Assembly (NCBI GenBank): GCA_018350325.1
Contig: JAEVLN010000006.1
Coordinates: 767,193 to 831,192 of the forward strand
DNA length: 64,000 bases
Reading direction: 5' to 3'
Source of the DNA: Globodera rostochiensis
Lineage: Eukaryota; Nematoda; Chromadorea; Rhabditida; Heteroderidae
This document shows, piece after piece, positions 13,487-25,410 of the stretch (the first letter of the stretch is position 1; each line of letters begins with the position of its first letter). Under the pieces are notes generated by a model. The model was not told the origin of the DNA. It did not search any database and saw only the letters and a program-made list of their open reading frames with translations. The position numbers and the translations under genes were made by a program.

Positions 13487-13504
13487 TGGAGGTCCCGCCT
13501 AAGG
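13487..13504 (+). other. Candidate primer-binding site
   Basis: TGGAGGTCCCGCCTAAGG lies directly against the left LTR. The leading TGG complements the CCA end of a tRNA and the next eight bases would pair with an acceptor 3' strand. I could not identify which tRNA matches. Confidence 0.5.
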
Positions 13505-15898
13505 AAGTGGGGAGCAAGGCGGAACATGTAAAACCAATTTTTTTTATTCCCAAATTGAAAACATTTAAAATGATTAAAGGTTAACAAAAAATATTAAAAA
13601 AAAAAATTAATTAAAATTATAGCAATGACATTTTAAAATTAAACAATAGAGGTTAAAGCCCAGTAAGAAAATGAAGAAAAGAATAATGCCCGGCATGAAA
13701 CTGAAGTGATTAAGGCCCTGAATAAAAATGGGAGGCAAAGGGAATCGATTTGTGTCCCAAAGGCAAAGAGCCAATGGGGCTAAAGAGAGAAGAAAGAAGG
13801 AAGAAGAAGAAAGGAAATTGGAGAAAAAGGCCCAAGGACAAGGTAGAATAAATCGGGAAAAGTATGCGCTTTTAAAAGAAGGAAAAGAATTGAATGAAAT
13901 GCGGAACCCCGGAAAAACATTAAAAAGAAAATAAAAGAAAGGTCAAAATCTCAAACAATGGCCCATCAAACGGCAGTGGCCTCGGGCAATGGCTGAAAAC
14001 GGTTGGATCAAAAGATTGACCGATGGAATTGTAAGAATAAATTGGACTTACGACAGCCAATGACGTGAGCCGAACGCTTTTGCGAGTTCCTCGACTGATC
14101 GAGCTGCGCCCCAGGCGACGGGCACGATCATGAGTCGTCTAACAAGCAGAATAAAAAGGGGGAATAACCAAAAATTGAGAAGTTGGGGACCAATACCATC
14201 CCGAAGACACAACGAAGAAAGATCGCAAAAAGGATGCCGGAGGCAAACCCGCAAATAACCAAAAGGAGAGTAAGGAGCAAAAATGTGTTGTCACTGACGG
14301 TGACGTACTGCACGAAAGTGTTGGGATTAAGGCCGGGATTAACACATAAATCCGGGGCCGTGTACAAAAGGTTTTAAAATGGCCGATTTAATTCAAAATT
14401 TTGAAGTAACAAAAAAATGAGAGCAAAGGAATGGAAGAATGAAGGGGAGACTGCGAAAGTCGGAGGGAAAAATGAAAATGGCCGTGGGGAAGGGCCTGAC
14501 ACTTCGTTCTTTTGTATTCCACACCCCCCCCCCCTCCCCCTGCGTCTTACAAATTGCCAAATAATGGCCGTACGAGCAAATCAAAGGTGCAAATTAGAGC
14601 TGTTAACTCTATACTCTCTCTTTTTCTCTCATCGTTCGAACACTGAAGACGGACTTTTCTTCGCCGGCGATCAAACGGCTAAAGGCTGACGGCCGCACTT
14701 CTGCCCCAAGGATAACAAAGAAAAAGCGAACGACATCTGGCGAATGTTGTTCCGACAAATCGGAACATCGGAAAAGAAAAGGAAAAAAGTGAAAGAAATA
14801 AAAAATAGGGAAAAATCATATTATTTCCAATTATGGGGCAAATCTCTTAACAAACTGAGTCAAAAATTTCACAATTTGATCGGCCGCGCCTATCAAACCG
14901 CCGACCGTTATGTAAGTTGTCAAAAGCGAATTGCTCAAACCAAATGGGGAAAAACATCAGCGCCGCTTCAACGTTCACACTCCCCAAAAAGAGCCGGACT
15001 GCTCGGAGTCCCAAAACAAACTTTTGCAATAAAAACCAAAAATAAACGGAATTTTATTTTTTGTTCTTTGGATACCGTATACATATTTGTCTGGAGGGAG
15101 CAAAGTCCACAATTTTCTTTACGAAATCGGAATCTAAAATTGATGGAAAAGGAATCAGAACCAGTGACCCCGTCTAGTCGTCCCCAAGCGGCAGTTGGCG
15201 TTCGGGACAGATGGATCGGGCGGAGTGATCAGCCCCCTGCCCACTGATCACTAAGCCAAGCAAAAATAATGTGGAAATGTGGGATGAACCAAACAAACGG
15301 ACCGTTGATTAATTGAATAGCATACACTCCCACCTACCAATCAAATTAGCACCTCTCATCAACAAAGTAGCTCTCCCAGCCCCCCCTCTCCTCCCCCCTT
15401 TTTTTTCTCGTGTTGCACGGCCGAAGGTTGGCGGACGGAGATGGCCAAAGGGCCCGTGAGCTGTCGCCGTCGGAGCCGATGGAAGCAGCTGGCCAAGGAT
15501 AGATGAAATGACTGAAATGAACAAAAGCAAGGGCGATGTTTGGCCCGAGACCAATTAAGAGCTAACAGCCGATGTTTGGCCATAGCTAAATCTAATGAAA
15601 AACCCCGATGTAATAAAAAGCAATTAATAAATTGGTAATGGGGCGAAAGAGTATCAAATTGAGATTGGCAAAGAGAAACAGTTGTCCAATTGGGAAAGAG
15701 AAGAAGAAGGCGGACCGAGAAGGGAGCCAAATGCTTCCTAGGCCACTATTTGCAACATTTCCATTTCCCAAACCCATTTACCCAATTCAACACACAATTT
15801 TTTTCTTATTATCAAATAAAAGCAAAAAAAAAAACAATTTTTTTTAACGGAGATAAAGTTTCATTAATTTCATTTCTAATTTCCGAGATATTTTACAG

Positions 15899-16240
15899 GC
15901 TTCGCCGCAGCATTCAAAACCGAAGTGCAGCACAAACGGTTGTGTTCCAAAATTCGATGCATCAGGAGATTTTTTTAAATTCTTGCGCGAGTTCAATATA
16001 TTAGCGACTGCGAGTGGATGCCAGCCACCGGATTGTACGAGATTACTTCCATTATTCTTGGAAGGGGAAGCAAAAGAGCTGTATCAGAATATAGCTCCAG
16101 ATAAGAAAAATAATTGGCGGTCTTTGACCGAAGAATTGTCCAAGCTGACAAAAAGGCTTGACAGCAAAATGTGGGCTCGAAGAATGTTGGCTAAAGCCAA
16201 ATTGGGCAGAGAGAGTGTAGTCGAGTATGCGAACTGTTAA
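15899..16240 (+). pseudogene. Retroelement gag-like fragment
   Basis: An open frame follows a TTTTACAG acceptor at 15898. It contains GDFFKFLREFNILA, then LFLEGEAKELYQNI and a W-R-x-L-x-E-L segment, typical of the capsid region of retrotransposon gag proteins. It ends prematurely at 16240 after VVEYANC. The downstream frame resumes with an Arg/Gly/Asn-rich tail, so sequence between capsid and tail has been deleted or frameshifted. It would supply particle protein in an intact relative; here it looks broken. Confidence 0.6.
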
Positions 16241-17369
16241 CTCAAATTGGAGAAGTAACAACAGAGGAAGAGGAAATTTTCGAGGGCAAACAGAGTATAA
16301 TTGGAACGGAGGTCGAAATTTCCAGAGAGGCATAAACTTTGGTACTCAAAATTTCAAAAACCCGAACTTTAAACCAATGGGAGGAAACCGAATGTGGAAT
16401 TCAAATTTTCCTCGACAAGAAGGCCCTTCCACCTCTTCGAGGCGGTCACCAACACCGTCAATGGCCTTCTTGACTCTGTGTGCGCTTGCTTGTTTGTTTT
16501 TGGGAGGAACTTCAGCTCAGTACCAAATTTGTTCCAACAGAGTACCAATGACTCCATTATGGTTACCTAATATTACGGACTGTTCAGTACCGAGCCAACA
16601 AAAGGCGGCTAAATTCAAAGCTAAAATGGATGTGACAATGAAAAGGATGGACGAAAAGTTGTGGGCAACAGAGACCCCAGAAAAAATAGATTATGCCTGG
16701 GTAGGTGAAAGGTGCCAAACAACAGTAAATGATTTTATTGAAGAAGGCCAAGGCGGAATTTTGGACTTTTATTTAGTAACTTCATTCGGACACAAATTAA
16801 ACCCATACAAGGGTTGGGAAGATACAGCAAGGCTAACTTTTATTTGAGAAATTCCAGAACCAAGTGAGCAATTTTGGGCAACTCATTTTTCAGTTGGAGA
16901 ATTTGTAGCGGAAATTACTGACGAGGCTGTCATTGTGGAATCGGAACAAAGTGTTTTTTATTTTGAAAAGGAAAAATCGGATGAGAGGGAAGGCATTATT
17001 GGGGTACCGGAAGATGCTTACAAGATGTCAAACGATGCATTCATTGTCATTCACAAGGACCAAAAAAGGCCCAAAAGGGACGCCAAGGTCAAAATTGAAC
17101 CCATGAAAAGGAGATCGGTAAAACAAGAAGTTTTCTTTAAATATAAGCCATCTAACAGGACTGTATCGGATAAAAAGGCGTCGTTGAGAATGACGACAGC
17201 ACCAACGACGGTGACAAGACCGACCGAAGCCCCCGAGGGTACCATAACCTTTCCCTGTACCACACAAAAAACAGTAATCAGTACGACACCAAAAATCCAA
17301 GTCACAACAACCACCCCAAATGTCACCAAAAGTGAAGAAGAGAAGAGAAATGGCCGTGAGGGCAGCTAA
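16227..17369 (+). pseudogene. Gag tail fused to envelope-like fragment
   Basis: The frame opens in an RGRGNFRG-rich stretch. At about 16460 it enters a hydrophobic signal-like segment (MAFLTLCALACLFLGG) followed by a Cys-containing ectodomain-like region with N-x-T sites. A TGA at 16845-16847 interrupts it. The same frame then continues to 17369 through a Thr/Pro-rich stretch. The layout resembles an envelope-like ORF placed after gag, but I cannot name the family. The in-frame stop and missing pol indicate a decayed, rearranged element. Confidence 0.45.
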
Positions 17370-18121
17370 TGATGCGCCAGCGGAATTGGAGGTGATTGAA
17401 GTTGGAAAAGAAGAGAAGGAAGGAAGTGCCAAGAAAGAGGCAGAAGAAAAATCCAAAGTTGAGAAGAAGAACAACCAGGAGAAAGAGATGGAAGAAAAGA
17501 AGGTCGAAGACGTGATCTCTCTCGATCTGAATGAACTGGAAAGCGGCGAAGAAGACATGTGCAGCCGCGCGGCTCATTTGGGAAAAGTTCGAAGTGCACT
17601 TTGGGAGTCTGTCTTGACGAAGTGAGAAAAAAGGATGGCCGAATCCACTGTCGAGCGTTTGGCCAGCTCCACAGCCAAGCGGAATTAAAACATTGGCGAA
17701 ATGGACGGAAAGAGCCCAGAAGGCTGAAGTGTATGAGCGAAATTCCGGAGAAATTCGCCAAATACTCCAGCGCATGCTCGCGATACAACAGAAAGCGACC
17801 GACATACAAGACGAAGCGCAAGATGTCGCGCTAACCCTCAAGAAAATTTTGGGAGAAATGAAAGAGCCAAATGAGTTGGAAGCGCCCGGAAAGGACGGAC
17901 CTCCAACCCTGGGAGGAACGAGTTGCTTCAGATGTGGTCGCATGGGACCTTTTGCTCGCGAGTGCCGAGACGGACGCGGTGGATGGCGCGGAGGACAAGA
18001 CCACCGAACACGAGGACGAGGAACGAGTCGCAACCAGTCGGGACCATCGACTTCTTCAGCAACGCCGACGGATTGGCCCAGCTTTTTTAACCACTGTGGA
18101 TGGAACAACGGATGGAAATGA
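17320..18121 (+). pseudogene. Coiled-coil and altered zinc-knuckle gag-like fragment
   Basis: Two overlapping frames are involved. The first (17320-17625) is Lys/Glu-rich and coiled-coil-like. After a frameshift the second (about 17693-18121) reads through a helical segment to CFRCGRMGPFAREC. This has the spacing C-x2-C-x4-P-x4-C of a CCHC knuckle with Pro where His belongs, then an Arg/Gly-rich tail. It probably derives from a nucleocapsid region. Its position after the envelope-like piece is unusual and suggests internal rearrangement. Confidence 0.5.
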
Positions 18122-18293
18122 TCGAACAGCGGATGGAATGGGCCTTAGGGGCATTGATTTGGCTGGGCCTTGGTCCTTTAGAATATTTGTGTGCCGTTGC
18201 ATTTTTTAAATAATACAAAATTCAAAAAAAAAAAATTTTAAACAAAAACAAAAAAATGCAACACATTTGAGCCATTCTTTGTAATTTTCGGGG

Positions 18294-18311
18294 ACGAATA
18301 GGGGCGGTGGA
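18294..18311 (+). other. Candidate polypurine tract
   Basis: A mainly purine stretch (GAATAGGGGCGGTGGA) lies immediately before the right LTR, where plus-strand priming would begin in an LTR retroelement. It is interrupted by T and C residues, so it is imperfect. Confidence 0.45.
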
Positions 18312-18583
18312 TGACCAATGATCGCTCTCCCCCCCCCCCCACAACTGTTCCGGGGGCGGTCTCTCCCACTTTTTGGGCTGTTACCCAACACCTCTGATCA
18401 CCCCCCCCCCCCACACACTTCTGTTCGGATCCGATCCCAACCAACCCTTCCTTCCCCCACTTCCCTACCCGAATCGGGGGAGTTTTCCCCAGTCTGTAAC
18501 CCCTCCCCCTGAATAAAGGATGGCACACTGACAACAGTGCTTGGGGAGGGCAGGCCAAACCCATCGGCCTCCCTCAGAATTCA
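18312..18583 (+). repeat. 3' LTR (272 bp)
   Basis: Near-identical to 13197-13486 apart from the shorter segment after the poly-C run and a few substitutions. It ends CAGAATTCA and is followed by the GTAA target duplication. Confidence 0.85.
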
Positions 18584-18587
18584 GTAA

Positions 18588-21500
18588 CAAGAAATTTAAA
18601 AATTTTTTGATTTCAAAAAAATTCAGAAAACCCGCCGCCGATTTTTATATGAGATTTTTCACTTTTATTTCAATGTACTTTTTTGCATTAGGCGGGTGAG
18701 AGGTGGGGGTCGGCGGTGCCAATAGGCGCCGCCGAGAAAATTTGAAATGTTTAACTCAATTTGTTAAGAGATTTGCACCGTAAATTTTAGAAATACGGTA
18801 ATTTTTGAAGCTTTTTGGGAATGGGAGAGCTCCGACCGCCGGGAAAACTATGAAGAAAAAAGAGCCGATAAACGGGCGAAGAAAGTAAGTTCAGGCGGGA
18901 ATTTTTTTGAAAGTTCGTCAGAAAGTCTCGTTTTATTTCGCGAAACGCACGTCCTCTCTAACTAAAAACGCTTTGCTGCCGAAAAAGCAGCCTAATTTAA
19001 ATAAATAAATATTCATTTTTATTTGTAAAAGCGCTGTATAAAATTTATTCAATTCATATTAGTTTTAGTTCATGCAATATTAATTTTAATCATAAATCCA
19101 CTTAAAATTTGTTCGAAAAAGCATACCGCCATTAAACGTTGTTTTGCTCCAAAACTCTTCTTAACCATATTCCGTTTTATAAGTTTTTTTGACAATATTT
19201 TGTCGACTTATGACTGTTAACTCAGGTGTCCGTGAAGTTTCGGAATTAAATCATAGGCGTATCTCTCTTCGAATTTATAGTAAGTAGCAGCATTTTTAAA
19301 TGCTATATATATTTTTTAAATTTAAAAGTTTACGATTTTAAATAAATGACCTTTTTTTATATTATCATATACTAAACATGAAAATACACAGCGCCAAAGA
19401 AAATTTGTCAATGCCAAAACCGATGCCAAAATTGGAGCGATGAAATGGACATTGACAAAATTACCGTCCCTAAAATTAAAAACGCATTACATTTTCGAGT
19501 CTCGAGGATTCCAGAATTTCCCGTACCGCTTGAATCACTCCAGAAACGTGCTCCCGTACACACGCAGTTGTGGAAATTGCGTCTTTTTTGGTGGTGCAGA
19601 TTTTTTGAATTTAACATGTACAGCATATTGGTTGGTCATTAGGTGCGTTAAAGAGGCCGAAACGTGAATCAAATTTTGGTCACAGCACTGATTATTATAA
19701 AAGTATATATTAATATATAAAGCGAATAATTATCATATATTAGCTAAATGCTATATTCAGCTATAAATTAAAACTGGATTTAAACTAAGGGTAGCACGGG
19801 ACTGGTCGTAATTTTATACTTGTGAAGATTAAGAGATTTAATATGAATTCGCTAAATACATTTATTAAAGAATTTGTAATTAATCATTAAATGCAATATA
19901 GCAATAATATAAATTTGAAAATCGCATTTGTATATTTTGAATTTGATAGAGAAATGCTTTTAATAACGACATTTAATTTTTAAATAGAAAGATAATTAAA
20001 GTTTTCCTATTTATTTAATTAAATAGAAATTCAAATTAATGTAATAAATTAATATCTTCGTCGCATGTTTTTTGTGTCAACTCTTCTAATTTTTAAAGAT
20101 TAAACACAAAATTAGCATTGTATTATTTTTCGTTATCTATAAAAGGCATTTCTAAATTCTTTCAAAATGACCGATTAACTTTATTCTACAATAAATAGCT
20201 GAAAGGTAACTTCAAAAGCACCGTATAATATTGAAATCCACAACAATTTACAATGTGGGATTTGGGACAGGAAAGTTGAATCTGTCAACAAAAAATGTTA
20301 AAAGTTTTTAAAAAGAATCAAAATGCATGTAGCTACAATCCTTGATTGCGTCCTTTTCATGCGGATTTAACCCGTTGAAAAACTCTGCCCCTTTTTCGTT
20401 ATTTTGCAAATTTTTTTGTTTCACGCTTCAATTTTCTTATTTAGCTTTTCAATTTCGATGCCGCTGGGAAAGCTTATTTTGTTTTTAATCAAAGTAAATT
20501 TTCTTTCCTTTTACAATTTCGTTTGTAACAAACGTTGAATCCTTCGTCACAAAACATAAAGCTATAAATAGGTAACCACTATTGGACAAATTCGAAGCGA
20601 TAAGGCAAATGACCTTTTGAACTCCAAGCCAAATTGAGAAAAATTTGGACCCGCGCAGATCTAGCTAGTTTGGTTCGTTATTTTGAATTATATGGCCAAA
20701 TAATTTATCAAAATTTTTTTCGTCATTCTCAGAATCCAAAATTCATCTAACTTTTCAAGTCCATATATTTATATGAATTAAATGTTTTTTGATTATTACC
20801 CAAAACTTTGGCCTTTGCCTCGTTCATCAGCGATGTTCTCATATGTGCAGTCGCGATTACATTTATCACATGTAACACCAAAAACATTGCACAACGGCGT
20901 CTGCACGTACCAGGACTTCGGATTATCAATTAAAAAATCATTTTCCCTATCAGCACCGCCGACCTCTTCCCCCTCCCCTCAAACCCCGGATCTCGAGGCG
21001 GGTCAACCCAAAAAACCTCGGGTCGGGTTTCGCGAGAAAAAGACCGTGTTTCAGCTCTCGCGTTCGGGAAACGCGCCCCATCCCTGGTCGATATACCGAA
21101 AAAATACCGCGCTAATACCAAATTACTGCGTTAATTCCGTACCGTGCCGAACACTATTTCTTCACCATTGCTACTGTCCCTGTCTGTATCGGCCATGCTG
21201 CTCTGTCCGTCGAAGAGTTGTTGGTGTATGTCTGACCAAGCTTCGGCTTGACCCATTCAATGCCATTCTCATCTATTCGAGTTAATTATTTTCATTGATT
21301 TTGAAAATTTGGTTTTTAAAAAAAGCTCTACACTTTTTTTTAAAAAAAAAAATGATCTTATTAGTCAAGGGGGAGCCAATAGTGTACAAGCAGTATTAAA
21401 TGAGCTTAAAGACCTTTAGCTGTGTCAATTTAACGTATCCCCTATTCCCTCATTAATTTGGTTGTATAGCTGCTGTTTGTGCAGTATTATGGTGAGGAAT

Positions 21501-22350
21501 TTGCCAATAAAAATAAAATCCTCGAGAGCAAAGGGCTGTTACAAATATATCACTGTATTTAGCTCATTGGAAAATGAATACCCTTATTAACCTCCGCGCA
21601 GGACGATCGTAAGTTTTATATTTGAAACAAAAATGTTTTTTATTTATAATTATTAATAAAAAATGTTGTTTTTAAATTTATTTGTAAAGCGACTTATTTA
21701 TAGTTTTAAACTAAGTTAGAACAAACCGGAGGTACCCGTTTTTACCGGTACTGAACAACCCTAATACTTATAGTTAGGGTGAAAATATGGTTCGGTAATT
21801 TAATTGAATAATACGATTTAAGACCTATTTCTTTTCTAATTTGATGATTTTACTAGTAATACCTTTTAGACAAATAGAATTTTATATATTTAGTTATGGA
21901 ATATCACTTGTGAGATTTCAACTTTTGATTGCCACCTTAATTCAATACAGGTATATAATTTTTAATAATAAATAAGCTTATTTATTTTATAGGAAAAATA
22001 AATATTTAGTAAATTTTCAAAATTTTCTTAAACTTTAAAAATATACCTTATATATTTCATCTTCTGAATAGTAAAGCATTGATTAATTACTGTTTTTAAA
22101 CTTAATTATTGATTAATTACCCTTATTAATTGTCACTTTAATTAAATATTATTGGAACTTTTAGTCAGTGTAACGCGAATACCCCAACTATAAACCTCAA
22201 AGAACCAAGTCAGCCGGGGTTAGAACTGTTTTAAAAGAAATAAAAATATTTGTTAAACCAAAAATACTCTTGAATTTTAATAATATGTTAATTTTATTTA
22301 ATAAATATAAAAGATTTGTATTATGTCTTTGGAAGTGTAACAAAATTCAG
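18588..22350. other. Intergenic, mostly featureless AT-rich DNA
   Basis: No intact gene was recognised. At 20960-21090 there are GC-rich CTCGAGGCGGGTC and CGCGAGAAAAAG patches of the decayed-repeat type. A relic of the SLC35A C-terminal coding region lies at about 21165-21262. Everything else is AT-rich with short chance frames. Confidence 0.5.
21165..21262 (-). pseudogene. Relic of the SLC35A transporter C-terminal exon
   Basis: About 95 bp aligns by eye with 61527-61615, the Ser/Asp-rich cytoplasmic tail of the transporter gene. Shared landmarks in order are TTGCTACTGTCC/TTGTTGCTGTCC, CTGCT.TGTCCGT, GA.GAGTTG.TGGTG, and GACCAAGCTTCGGCTTG against GTCAGGCTTCGGCTTG. It holds indels and substitutions, has no neighbouring transporter exons, and is non-coding. 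It implies an older duplication of that gene or of its last exon. Confidence 0.6.
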
Positions 22351-24262
22351 TGTTAGATAAAGAATATTCAAAATTTGGCGATCCCACATTTGGCTTAGAT
22401 GGTGGAGTAATTGAGATAAAGTCTGAACCAAAAAATCAAGTAAGTTATTTTTACACGGTGAATTTTTAAATTAAAAACCGACAAAAAAAAATTTATATTT
22501 TAAATTTCAAGAATTGGTGTGTTTGGGTGGTCGAATATGGCTTTCAAATTTAAAAATAAATTAAGCAATAACACAAAAATAAAACAATTTTTGGGGATCT
22601 TTTTGAATTTCACAGACCAATGACTACTATCCGTGGGCCGTTTTTGTGAAAGCTCTAAAGCATTGTCAAGACCCACATGATTTCATTTGGAATCAATGTA
22701 ACGGAGTGTTGATTAGCTATCGTCACGTTCTTGTGGCGGCACATTGCATGATTTGGAACATGACAAAGGTTTCTGAATGCGTTGGAATTGCCGAGTCTGA
22801 CCTCTTAACAGGGTAAACAATAATTTAACGTTTAATTAATCATTTATTATTTTTTACTATTGATGTGTTTAATGTGTGCTATGCTGAATATATGACAACT
22901 TCCATATTTTAGTATAGAGTTTACTGCACTGAATTAATAAATGATCAATTTATGTACCTTTAATCAACAAATATTTTTAAACAGGAATAAATTTGTACAG
23001 TCCGACGAATTGATTATTCGGTACGGTACAAATGATATGAACAGTGGCAGTGGCATTAGTGCGAGCAAAATATCTGTGCCAGAATTATACGTCGACTCAA
23101 CAGAATTTGAGCCACGTCGATTTGACATTGCGATTATTCGAGTAAGGCATTAATTTGTTTATTTATGGCATTTATTCGATTAATGTGTACGGTAATCCAT
23201 TGGTCGAACCGAACAGTCATTAAAATTTGTGATGCAATTATTTTTATTAGTTGAAATATCGAATTGACCGTAAAATACATGATGTGACACCAATTTGTTT
23301 GACAACAGAGTTTAACGCGTGGGGTGATCAAATAACAACGCATACATTCGGCTGGCAGATCAAAGATTGTGAGGCTTTTATTTTATAAATTTTAATATAA
23401 TAAAATTTTTTTATTATTTAATTAATTATTACATACAAATATATAAAATGCGGTTAAACTCTGTATATTATGATACCTAAGCACTGTTTAGTCTCGCCCT
23501 CTGTTTTTTATATTAATTAATGATTTTATTTAAGTTTTTCCCAAGTTTTCTTTCCGTGATAATCTCCTCAAAGTTGTGCAGCAACAAATTCCCTCAAGCG
23601 ATTATTGTGACCGCATTTTCACTCAATATGGCTTTGATTCCGACCCACAATTATTTTTATGCACGCGCGCCTCAACTCATCACAAAATGAGTTTTATTGG
23701 GGGAAAAATGGCATTTTTTTTATTTATAATTCCGAAAATTAAATTTACAAATTATTTTAGAAAATTTAAACACATCAATTGCCAATTCTTCAGATTTACT
23801 TTTGTTTAGCTAAAGTTTTAATTGATAATTCAAGATTATAAAATTCAGGAAGGATTTGAAGGTTCAATGCAATTTGAAAAAAATGGGCACTTTTATCTGG
23901 CAGGGATGCCCACATTACAATTGCTTAAAGACGAAAACGAAATGCGAGTTAAGTTATAATTTAAGGATTTGTTTATTCGTAACATCAAAATTCTAGTCAC
24001 CTCAAGAAAAGGACATTTTGCAATTTTTTTAAATTCATTTTGCAAAAATCATTTAAACTACCTATCTTTTATTGAGTTACATTTAAAAGTTTGATCCCGT
24101 TGACAATGTCAAAATTGGCAGGACGCCAAATTTGCAGATGTACACACCAAAATGTCAAGCTATTGCGGGTTTATTTCTGCTGCAACTCGTTCTGAAGTGA
24201 ACTGTTTGGTGGGCGAATATAACGGCAGTAGTCTGCTTGCAGAGTGTGGACGTCGCACTTGA
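22351..24262 (+). pseudogene. Serine-protease (S1) homologue lacking the catalytic Ser
   Basis: Trypsin-fold gene by exon reading: 22351-22439, 22616-22812, 22985-23141, 23251-23368, 23535-about 23690, about 23850-23950 and 24136-24262. It shows LDGGVIEI (replacing the IVGG start), LVAAHC (His present), FDIAIIR (Asp present), QIPSSDYC, and C-terminal DVHTKMSSYC. The exon matching GDSGG reads GFEGSMQ followed by FEKNGHFYLAG, so Asp and Ser of the motif are Phe and Glu. No signal-peptide exon was found. The last two joins are not in phase. It is either an inactive protease homologue or a pseudogene; I lean to pseudogene. It lies directly upstream of a truncated paralogue. Confidence 0.6.
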
Positions 24263-24430
24263 TGATCAGTGATCTTATGATGCATAATACAGTTCTTTAA
24301 ACTGGATTTTGTTAAATTATTAGTCCATTATTTTATTAATAAACAATTATTCATATTAAAATTCAGTTGTTTATAAAAATAAAGCATTTGATAATAAGAA
24401 AAAATAAAATTTGCATTAATCAATTAATTA

Positions 24431-24499
24431 AAACGCCTATTCCTAATCTGAATATGCAATTTCTCAATAAATCCGAATTAATCTTTGCTTTTATTTGCT
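24431..24499. repeat. Inverted repeat arm, left
   Basis: About 69 bp whose reverse complement closely matches 25411-25480. Both contain AAGCAAATAAAAGCAAAGAT then TAATTCG.ATTTATTGAGAAA and GCATATTCAGATTA. The inner ends abut the truncated protease copy on both sides. Confidence 0.85.
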
Positions 24500-24503
24500 T
24501 TAA

Positions 24504-25372
24504 AGATTAAACATTAAATGGCGACAGTGTTGTGCCAATTTGTATTTCAAAAAAATTAGAAACATTTAACGGGCAAATGGGAACCATTGTTGGTTGGGGA
24601 TCAAAGAACGGTAAATATTAATCATTTATCAATATTTATTCTAAAATTAAATAAAGTATTATAATTTTTTAAATGTTTCTTAAATGAAATAAAATAAAAA
24701 ATATATACCTAAAAAAAGTTTAATAATATAAGTACATTTTAGAAAGACCTGACAAGTTTCTCAACGAAATGCACGTGTCTATTATGTCCAATGACTACTG
24801 TGACCGAATTTTTACAGATCTTGGTTATACTTACAGAAAACATTCGTTGATTTGCGCAAGCTTTGCCAATCGCGGAATTGTTCATGTAAATTAATGTAAA
24901 GAAAACAATAACAAAACATTGGTTAAGGGAGACTGCGGTGGCCCATTGCAAGTCGAAAAAGACGGTATTTTTTATTTGGTTGGCATAACAATGTCAAGTT
25001 TTGTTGCGCATGCATTCCGCAACGTTATTCCTGGTTAATTTTAAAAAATATAATTTAAATGACGAATATTTTTCAAAATTAAAATTAAATTCATAAGTGT
25101 ATTAACAGAGTAAATGTTTAATTTGTTCAATGTTTGCAGATGTGTACACTAAAGTGTCGAGTTACTGCGAGTTTATCTCCTCAGCAACGCACAATCAAGT
25201 ACACTGTTTGCCACATGAGTACAGCGGAAGTGAGCTTGAGCTAAAGTGTGGCGAACATTTCAACAAATTGCTTTTCGATCGGTACCTCGAAAACTGCATG
25301 ATCATCACTGATCCAGTGTCTGGAGCAACCAAAAATGTGTGTCGTGAACCTGTCCACATAAATAAATGTTGA
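24504..25372 (+). pseudogene. Truncated S1 protease copy with Cys in place of catalytic Ser
   Basis: Only the C-terminal half of a trypsin domain is present. It has VVPICIS and GTIVGWG (about 24516-24610), then IMSNDYCDRIF and LICASF (24743-about 24885), then GDCGGPLQ followed by DGIFYLVGI (to 25033), then DVYTKVSSYCEFI with a Cys-rich tail ending at 25372. The catalytic serine codon is TGC (24934-24936), one base from AGC. The His and Asp exons are absent. The reading frame carries TAA at 24892-24894 unless a roughly 45-nt intron removes it, and another stop before the first exon. The copy lies between inverted repeats. It may be a pseudogene, or exons used alternatively by the upstream gene, although the phase does not fit simple exon swapping. 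Confidence 0.6.
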
Positions 25373-25410
25373 GACTTTACAAAATTTTCATTTATGCAAA
25401 TGAAATGTTG

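Larger units (their letters stand above)
13197..18583 (+). mobile_element. Non-autonomous LTR retroelement
   Basis: Direct terminal repeats at 13197-13486 and 18312-18583 both run from TGACCAATGATCGC to CAGAATTCA, i.e. TG...CA. The element is flanked by a 4-bp duplication GTAA (13193-13196 and 18584-18587). A TGG immediately after the left LTR (13487, TGGAGGTCCCGCC) is placed like a tRNA primer-binding site. A purine-rich tract (about 18294-18311) precedes the right LTR. The interior, about 4.8 kb, holds gag-like and env-like coding pieces with stops and frameshifts. I found no reverse transcriptase, integrase or protease motifs, so any mobility would need enzymes from elsewhere. A 4-bp duplication fits Bel/Pao or Gypsy-type integration, but without pol I cannot assign the family. 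Confidence 0.85.

Noticed and set aside
14048..14367. Minus-strand frames with a membrane-like segment inside the LTR element
   Set aside because: Overlapping frames in two phases, no start context and no family resemblance; probably chance in the retroelement interior.
22985..25372. Mutually exclusive C-terminal exon sets giving two proteases from one gene
   Set aside because: The second set has no in-phase acceptor for the upstream exon and its frame holds a stop just before it. Tandem partial duplication explains it better.
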